DNA of 64,000 nt from Puccinellia tenuiflora. Its lineage: Eukaryota > Streptophyta > Magnoliopsida > Poales > Poaceae. Location of the stretch: positions 384,464 to 448,463 of the forward strand of contig QRDG01001746.1 in the NCBI GenBank assembly GCA_012064385.1. Reading direction: 5' to 3'. The notes below the pieces were generated by a model. That model made no database searches. It was not told the origin of the DNA and worked only from the letters and a program-made list of their open reading frames with translations. Of the stretch, positions 58,763 through 64,000 are shown one piece after another. The translations under genes and the position numbers were made by a program. Position 1 is the stretch's first letter. Each line of letters begins with the position of its first letter.

Positions 58763-59071
58763 GCGGTCGACAGCAAACTACGACCTAGAGGATGTTGCTG
58801 GCCATGTCAATGATCGACGTGGTCGACAACAAGTTTCAGCCATGAAAAACTTAGATGATGCTGGCCACGTCGATGACAATGGCCGACGTAGGCCATGGAG
58901 TGGAAGGATCTTAGATGATGTGAAGGATCTTGAATGATATGGTCTAATTAGACTCGATGTCAATGACCAGTGCAACCGACGGTGATTGTGGCGGTGATGG
59001 CAGCGGTGGAGGTAGGAATGCACGCTACGTGGGCCTTACGGCGTGGTGACAACAAGTCTCTTCACTACGCC
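58763..59071. other. Unassigned sequence between two Gypsy-type elements
   Basis: It has imperfect repeats of GATGCTGGCCA(C/T)GTC and CGACGTGGTCGACAACAAG (58790-58890). No domain or terminal repeat was recognised. Confidence 0.5.
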
Positions 59072-59730
59072 TGTCGGGGATATGAACCCCGGATATCCCT
59101 AAGAGGACCGTTTCTTCAAGAACTGCAAGAGCCGGCTACAGCGTGCCGCCTGAAGCCCGCCGAATGAAACAAGCCGCTTAGCCTACCCGGAGGCGGACGG
59201 CCGGCTAGAGCAGCCGGCCTCTACCAACCGACCAGTCCGTACTGGTAGGCCCAGATCGTCCAGCTCCTGTCGGACGTTACAGCTACAGTGTAATGATGAG
59301 ATAGTACCAGCCGGCTACAGAGTAGTGATGTCATAAGGGCAATCATGTAATATCCTTGTAACCTAGAAACCCTAACCAAAACCCTAGATGCTGCCTATAT
59401 AAGGCGTGCATGGGCCTCCTGCGCGAGGCACGTCGAACAGGACACACAGATACGTAGATCATCGTCTTCCACCTCTAGCCGGCTGGACACTTCTAGCCGG
59501 CACCACCGCCATACAGCTCCAGGAGCAATCTTGTAGCTCGAACTGTGATCAATCAATAGAAACAAGAAGAGCAGGACGTAGGGGTGTTACCTCCACAAGG
59601 AGGGCCCCGAACCTGGGTAATCGACGTGTGTTTGCATGTTGGTTGCCCAATCCCGCGCGAGCATCCGATCGTCGCCTGCCCCATACTCTTTTCCATCTTT
59701 GATGGATATGCCGTGCTACCCACCACGACA
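59072..59730 (+). mobile_element. 5' LTR (659 bp) of the Gypsy element
   Basis: TGTCGGGGATATGAACCCCGG...CACCACGACA. It is GC-rich, with several AGCCGGCTA motifs. The TATA box is at 59396. Confidence 0.88.
59396..59403 (+). promoter_or_regulatory. TATA box of the Gypsy LTR
   Basis: TATATAAG sits about 335 bp before the LTR end, just upstream of the likely R region. Two AAACCCTA telo-box-like motifs (59368-59375 and about 59379) lie within 30 bp upstream. Confidence 0.6.
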
Positions 59731-62370
59731 TTTGGCGCCCACCGTGGGGCTCGCGGCGAACGGAGTCACGTTCTGCGCGGGATCCCGGACTGTGGATGGT
59801 CGGCGGATCGTCTCCGGCCTCGTGCTCTCCATCGGCTCCGTCGGCTGCGTCCTCGACAACACCAACAGCTTCGCCGACGTGGACGCCGCCAGCGGAGGAG
59901 CGATCGTCACTCTTGGCGATTTCCACGTCTACGTCGCCGTCGCCGCTCAGGAGTACCCGGAGGTGGTCTACTCGAGCTTGGCTCCTTCGATCTTCGACGC
60001 CAGCACCTGCAACGACGACTCCGCCTTCGGCTACCTCAACTCCGGCGACGCGGACCGCGACGTCGCCAAGCTCAACGTCTACGCCGAGGTGCACATGGTC
60101 GAGCACGCGGCGGCAGGAGGCCCCGTCACCACCACCGTCCATGAAGCTGGTGAACCTTCGCGCTACCAGCGCAACCTGGAGGCCGACTTCGAGCTGCTAA
60201 GCACCCCCATCGCGCCGAGTGCTGATCCAGTCAAGGCGGCGGCTGAACTCGAGAGGATGCGGCAGCAGATCTACGACAAGGCGCTAAACCTCGCGTCGAC
60301 TCAACGCCGGCTCAGCGCCACAATTCGCGAGTACAATTCGGCACACGGCTTCGAGCAGGCGGACCGCAACGCGGAGAAGCTGAATGAAGTCAGGCGCAAG
60401 GGAGGAGACCTTGGTGGCGCCATGAACCGAGCCGGCCAGGCGCACGAACTCACCGACCTCAGCTTCCCCGAGTACAGCTGTCCTACGCAAAACATGAGGG
60501 CGGCGGAAGCAGCGGCCGCCGAGCTACCCTATCTCCAAGGCGAAGAACTACGTCAACAGATGTGCCGGGTTCGGCAACTCATCAACACGGCCAACCGGCA
60601 GCAGCGAGAAACGGAGGCAACGGCGAGCAAGGGGCATCATGAGCCGCCTCCAGGCTACGATGCCGCCGGCAAGTTCAAGCAAGGTGCAGAGGCGTCGTCC
60701 ACGAGCCGCGGAAGGGCGAAGGACAAGCAACCGCGAGTCCATCGCGAGGGGAGCGCGAGCTCGCATCCTCGTGATCACGGCCGTGATCCGGCTGGACGGC
60801 GTGAAGACGGCAACCGGAGCGAGCCTCGAGCCGGACGGAACGTCAAGGAGCGAGTCGGCCACAAAGTCACCATCGACGAGCGCCTGGGGCCGCTGGGGCC
60901 TGAAACCAGCGACGACGCGCGTCACCGCATCGACGTGCTCAAGCTGTCAAGCATCATCGAAGAAGAGGACATCGCTGCTCACCGCTGTTTCGGACCCCGC
61001 ATCCGGAGCGAGCGATTCCCGAAGGGATTCACTCTCCCCAGGGACACACCCAAGTATAACGGCACTGCGAAGCCGGAAGACTGGCTCGCCGACTACGTCA
61101 CAGCGGTCAACATCGCAGGCGGCAACAAGCGGGTGGCCGTGCGCTACGTGCCGCTCATGCTTCAGGGATCGGCACGGACTTGGCTCAACAGCCTTCCGAA
61201 GGAGAGCGTCAACAGCTGGCTGGACTTCGAGGAGGTGTTCAACCGCAATTTCACCGGCACCTACTTGCGCCCTGGCAACGCACAGCTGCTCGCGCTGTGC
61301 AAGCAGAAGGACGGCGAGTCGGACCGAGCTTACCTCACCCGGTGGACAAGCCTTCGCAACTCCTGCGAAGGAGTACTCGAGCTTCAGGCCGTCCAGTACT
61401 TCATCCAAGGGTGCCGAGATCAGACGCTGCTCAAGCACCGGCTCCTGAGGAAGAGCCCGAAGACCATGGCAGAGCTCATGGCCATCGCCGACGAGTACGC
61501 CACCGCCGACGCGGGCATGACCAACCCAATCCGACTCGACGAAGCCGGACGAATCATCACAACGGAGCCGGCTGCACGTCGCAGCCGGACGGAGAACCAA
61601 GACGGAGGAAAATCGACCCGGCGCGACTCCGACGCGGCCGGCAAACGCAAGTCGGCAGACGACCGTGTCGAGTCCAAGGTCGTCGCTACGACCGAAGGAA
61701 GGCCGGCAGGAGGCTTCGACAACCGCCGCATGAGAACGAGCGGGGACATGCGCCGGACAAGGGCGAGGAACAACTACGACTACATGCTCGATCAACCGTG
61801 CCGGAACCATGGCGACCGGCCAGCCAACCACACCGTCAGGCAATGTACTCTCGGACGCCCGAGGCCGCCACCGTACGAGCGGCGAAACCCGCCTCGGGAT
61901 GAAGCCAGACGGGACGATCGAGGACGCGACGACAGACGACGCGAAGACAGGGATCGCGATGATCGCCAACGCGAAGAAGAAAGGGAGCGCCTTCCGGACC
62001 CGCCTCCAAGGGGTCCAGACGGCTACCAGAATCCGGATGCCGCCTACATCGTATTCGTCAGCGAGCGCGACGACAAGCGAAGCCGGCGCGAACGATTCAA
62101 GGAAGTAAACGCGGTGGTTCCACCCGTCCCCCAGTACCTCAACTGGTCGCAGGAGCCGATCACGTGGGATCGCCGCGACCACCCAGAACTGATGCCCAAC
62201 CCAGGCGGCTACGCTCTGGTCCTGGAGCCCATGATCATCTCCCCCACCAAACGCGCTTGCACCTTCTCGCGCGTCCTCATCGACGGAGGCAGCAGCATCA
62301 ACATCCTCTACCGCGACACGTTGGAGAAGCTGGGCGTCTCCGAGTCCAGCTTGACGCCGAGTCGGACGGT
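59702..62370 (+). pseudogene. Gypsy gag and start of protease
   Basis: A single frame is open from inside the LTR/PBS (first Met at 59702 lies in the LTR) to the frame break near 62370. About 450 residues of unrecognised N-terminal sequence, charged and helical in its second half, precede a retrotransposon gag core (about 61040-61490, WLADYVTAVN, GSARTWLNSL, FTGTYLRPGN). A basic region with Cys/His near 61795 (CRNHG, HTVRQC) may be a divergent zinc knuckle. The protease motif LIDGGSSINILY is at about 62277-62312. The true start codon is uncertain. Confidence 0.8.
59731..59750 (+). other. Primer binding site region of the Gypsy element
   Basis: TTTGGCGCCCACCGTGGGGC follows the LTR. TGGCGCC is the usual start of plant Gypsy PBS sequences. 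The matching tRNA cannot be named with certainty by eye. Confidence 0.65.
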
Positions 62371-64000
62371 TTCCACGGTATCGTGCCGGGGCGAGCCGGA
62401 TCGTCCATGGGCCTCATCCGGCTGGACGTCCTATTCGGCACCAAGAACAACCACCGCCGCGAGACCATCTCCTTCGAGGTGGTCGACCACTCCAGCGCCT
62501 ACCACGCCATCCTTGGGCGGCCGGCGCTCGCCAAGTTCATGGCGGTACCCCACTACGCCTACCTCAAGATGAAGCTACCAGGCCCACGCGGGATCATCAC
62601 CGTCGCCGGAGACTATAAACGCTCCATCGCATGCGCCTCCGACAGCGCAAAGGTGGCCGAGACCATGGTCTGCAATGAGGAGATGAAGCAATTCAAGCGC
62701 AAGGCTAGCGAGGAGAAGCTGGAGATCCCCGAGTCGGCCAAGCCGGCTGGCGAGTCGAACTTCCAGGCGGCCCGAGACACAAAGAAGATCTACTTCGACG
62801 ACAGCGACAAGTCCAAGTTCGTCTCCGTGGGGGCGAGCCTGGACCCCAAATAGGAAAGCGCGCTCGTCGAGTTCCTCCGTGAGAACCGGGACATCTTCGC
62901 ATGGTCCCCCAAGGACATGCCTGGTGTGCCAAGGGAACTCGCCGAGCACTCTCTTCACGTCCGGCCGGATGCCAAGCCGGTAAAGCAATCCCTGCGACGC
63001 TTCGCGGAAGGAAGAAGACAACTCATAGGAGAAGAAATAGCCCGGCTACTCGCGGCCGGGTTCATCAAAGAAGTGCAACACACGGAATGGCTAGCCAATC
63101 CGGTGATGGTGGAAAAGAAGAACAAGAAATGGCGGATGTGTATCGACTACACCCACCTCAACAAGGCTTGTCCTAAAGACCCCTTCGCATTGCCGCGCAT
63201 CGACCAAGTAATCGACTCCACGGCCGGCTGCGACCTCCTCTCCCTCCTCGACGCCTACTCCGGCTACCACCAAATTCCGCTGAATCCGGACGACCAGCTC
63301 AAGACCGCCTTCATCACCCCATACGGCCCGTACTGCTACACCACCATGCCGTTCGGTTTGAAGAACGCGGGAGCAACATATCAGCGCTGCATGCAGAAAT
63401 GCCTGCACGACCAAATCGGTCGCAACGCGCACGCCTACGTCGACGACGTCGTCATCAAGACCAAGGAAAAGCATACCCTCCTCCTCGACCTCAAAGAAAC
63501 CTTCGACAACCTCCGCCGCTTCCAGATGAAGCTCAACCCGGAGAAATGCGTGTTCGGCGTTCCAGCCGGACAGCTACTCGGCTACCTGGTGTCGGCACGA
63601 GGGATCGAGGCCAACCCGAAAAAATCGCCGCCATCGACAACATGCGACAGCCGAGAAGCGTCAAGGACATCCAGAAGTTTGCCGGGTGCCTAGCTTCCCC
63701 TCAGCCGTTTCATCAGCCGGCTCGGGGAGAAGGCTCTCCCGCTATACCACTTACTGAAGAAAACGGACAAGTTCGTCTGGAGCGACGCGGCCGACGCCGC
63801 CTTCAAGGAACTCAAGCGGGCGATGACCACCACCCCAGTCCTAGCACCGCCGACTCCAAAGGAGCCCATGCTCATGTACATCGCCGCCTCCAATCGAGTC
63901 GTCAGCGTAGTCCTAGTGGTGGAACGAGACGAACCCGGCAAGCAGCGGCCGGTCAGAGGCCAGTCTACTACCTCAGTGAGGTGCTCTCGCAGTCAAAGCA
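62371..64000 (+). pseudogene. Gypsy pol: protease end, reverse transcriptase, start of RNase H
   Basis: A one-base loss near 62370 moves the rest of protease into another frame. An in-frame TAG at 62851-62853 separates protease from RT. RT shows KKWRMCIDYTHLNKACPKD, DLLSLLDAYSGYHQIPL and the catalytic YVDD (about 63437-63448). Further frame breaks near 63620, 63680 and 63953 interrupt the RT/RNase H connection. VWSDAADAAFKEL marks the entry to RNase H. The frame runs off the window. Confidence 0.85.

Larger units (their letters stand above)
59072..64000 (+). mobile_element. Gypsy-type LTR retrotransposon, 5' LTR through RT/RNase H region, continues past window
   Basis: 5' LTR 59072-59730, PBS region from 59731, gag, protease, RT, and the start of RNase H up to the window edge. 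Pol order (PR-RT-RH, no integrase before RT) defines Gypsy. Several single-base losses and a stop show that it is inactive. It is preceded by ACGCC, the candidate TSD for comparison with its 3' side outside the window. Confidence 0.9.

Noticed and set aside
60947..62182. 411-codon minus-strand ORF in the Gypsy gag region
   Set aside because: Shadow of the GC-rich gag frame; no domain on the minus strand.

Overview
The window is a stretch of grass (Triticeae-type) nuclear genome. Direct clues are a BARE-1/Angela/WIS-type Copia LTR (terminal motif at 6133-6150), Stowaway MITEs with CTCCCTCCGT ends and TA target duplications, nested LTR retrotransposons whose target-site duplications (TSDs) can still be read, a grass-type SINE, and two intron-rich plant genes. 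I cannot tell wheat, Aegilops, barley or rye apart from sequence alone.

Layout. 1-6150 is a Copia LTR inserted into the gag of a truncated BARE/Angela-type element on the minus strand. 6712-16245 is a solo LTR (TSD ATGGT) split by a SIRE/Maximus-lineage Copia element that is cut off inside reverse transcriptase. 16.9-21.8 kb holds a fold-back element, a Stowaway MITE, a truncated short-LTR Copia fused to a miniature retrotransposon (TRIM), and small duplications. 22.4-43.5 kb is a gene island with two complete minus-strand genes and no LTR retrotransposon: TRAPPC8/TRS85 (28 coding exons, 1290 aa) and CUL4 (17 coding exons, 826 aa). Their introns carry two Stowaways, one hAT-type MITE and one SINE. 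44149-49785 is a three-level nest: solo LTR > solo LTR of the same family in the opposite orientation > hAT MITE, with a perfect TSD at every level. 50330-58762 is a complete gag-only, tRNA-Asp-primed Gypsy-like element (TSD CCGAC). 59072-64000 is the 5' LTR and gag-pol of a Gypsy element that runs off the window and carries several disabling breaks.

The two genes are independent housekeeping functions. TRAPPC8 is a TRAPPIII subunit in Rab1/Ypt1-linked membrane traffic and autophagy. CUL4 is the scaffold of CRL4-DDB1 ubiquitin ligases. They lie head to tail, with about 0.8 kb between the CUL4 stop and the TRAPPC8 start. Every splice junction was followed by eye and keeps frame. One TRAPPC8 intron uses a GC-AG boundary.

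The most unusual pattern is in the related Copia LTRs (four in the window). Each carries, just upstream of a conserved AACGG-box/TATA module, an array of CCGG-containing palindromes. The palindrome differs completely from LTR to LTR although the downstream halves align well. In the one copy with coding sequence, the same palindrome is also embedded in the linker between integrase and reverse transcriptase.
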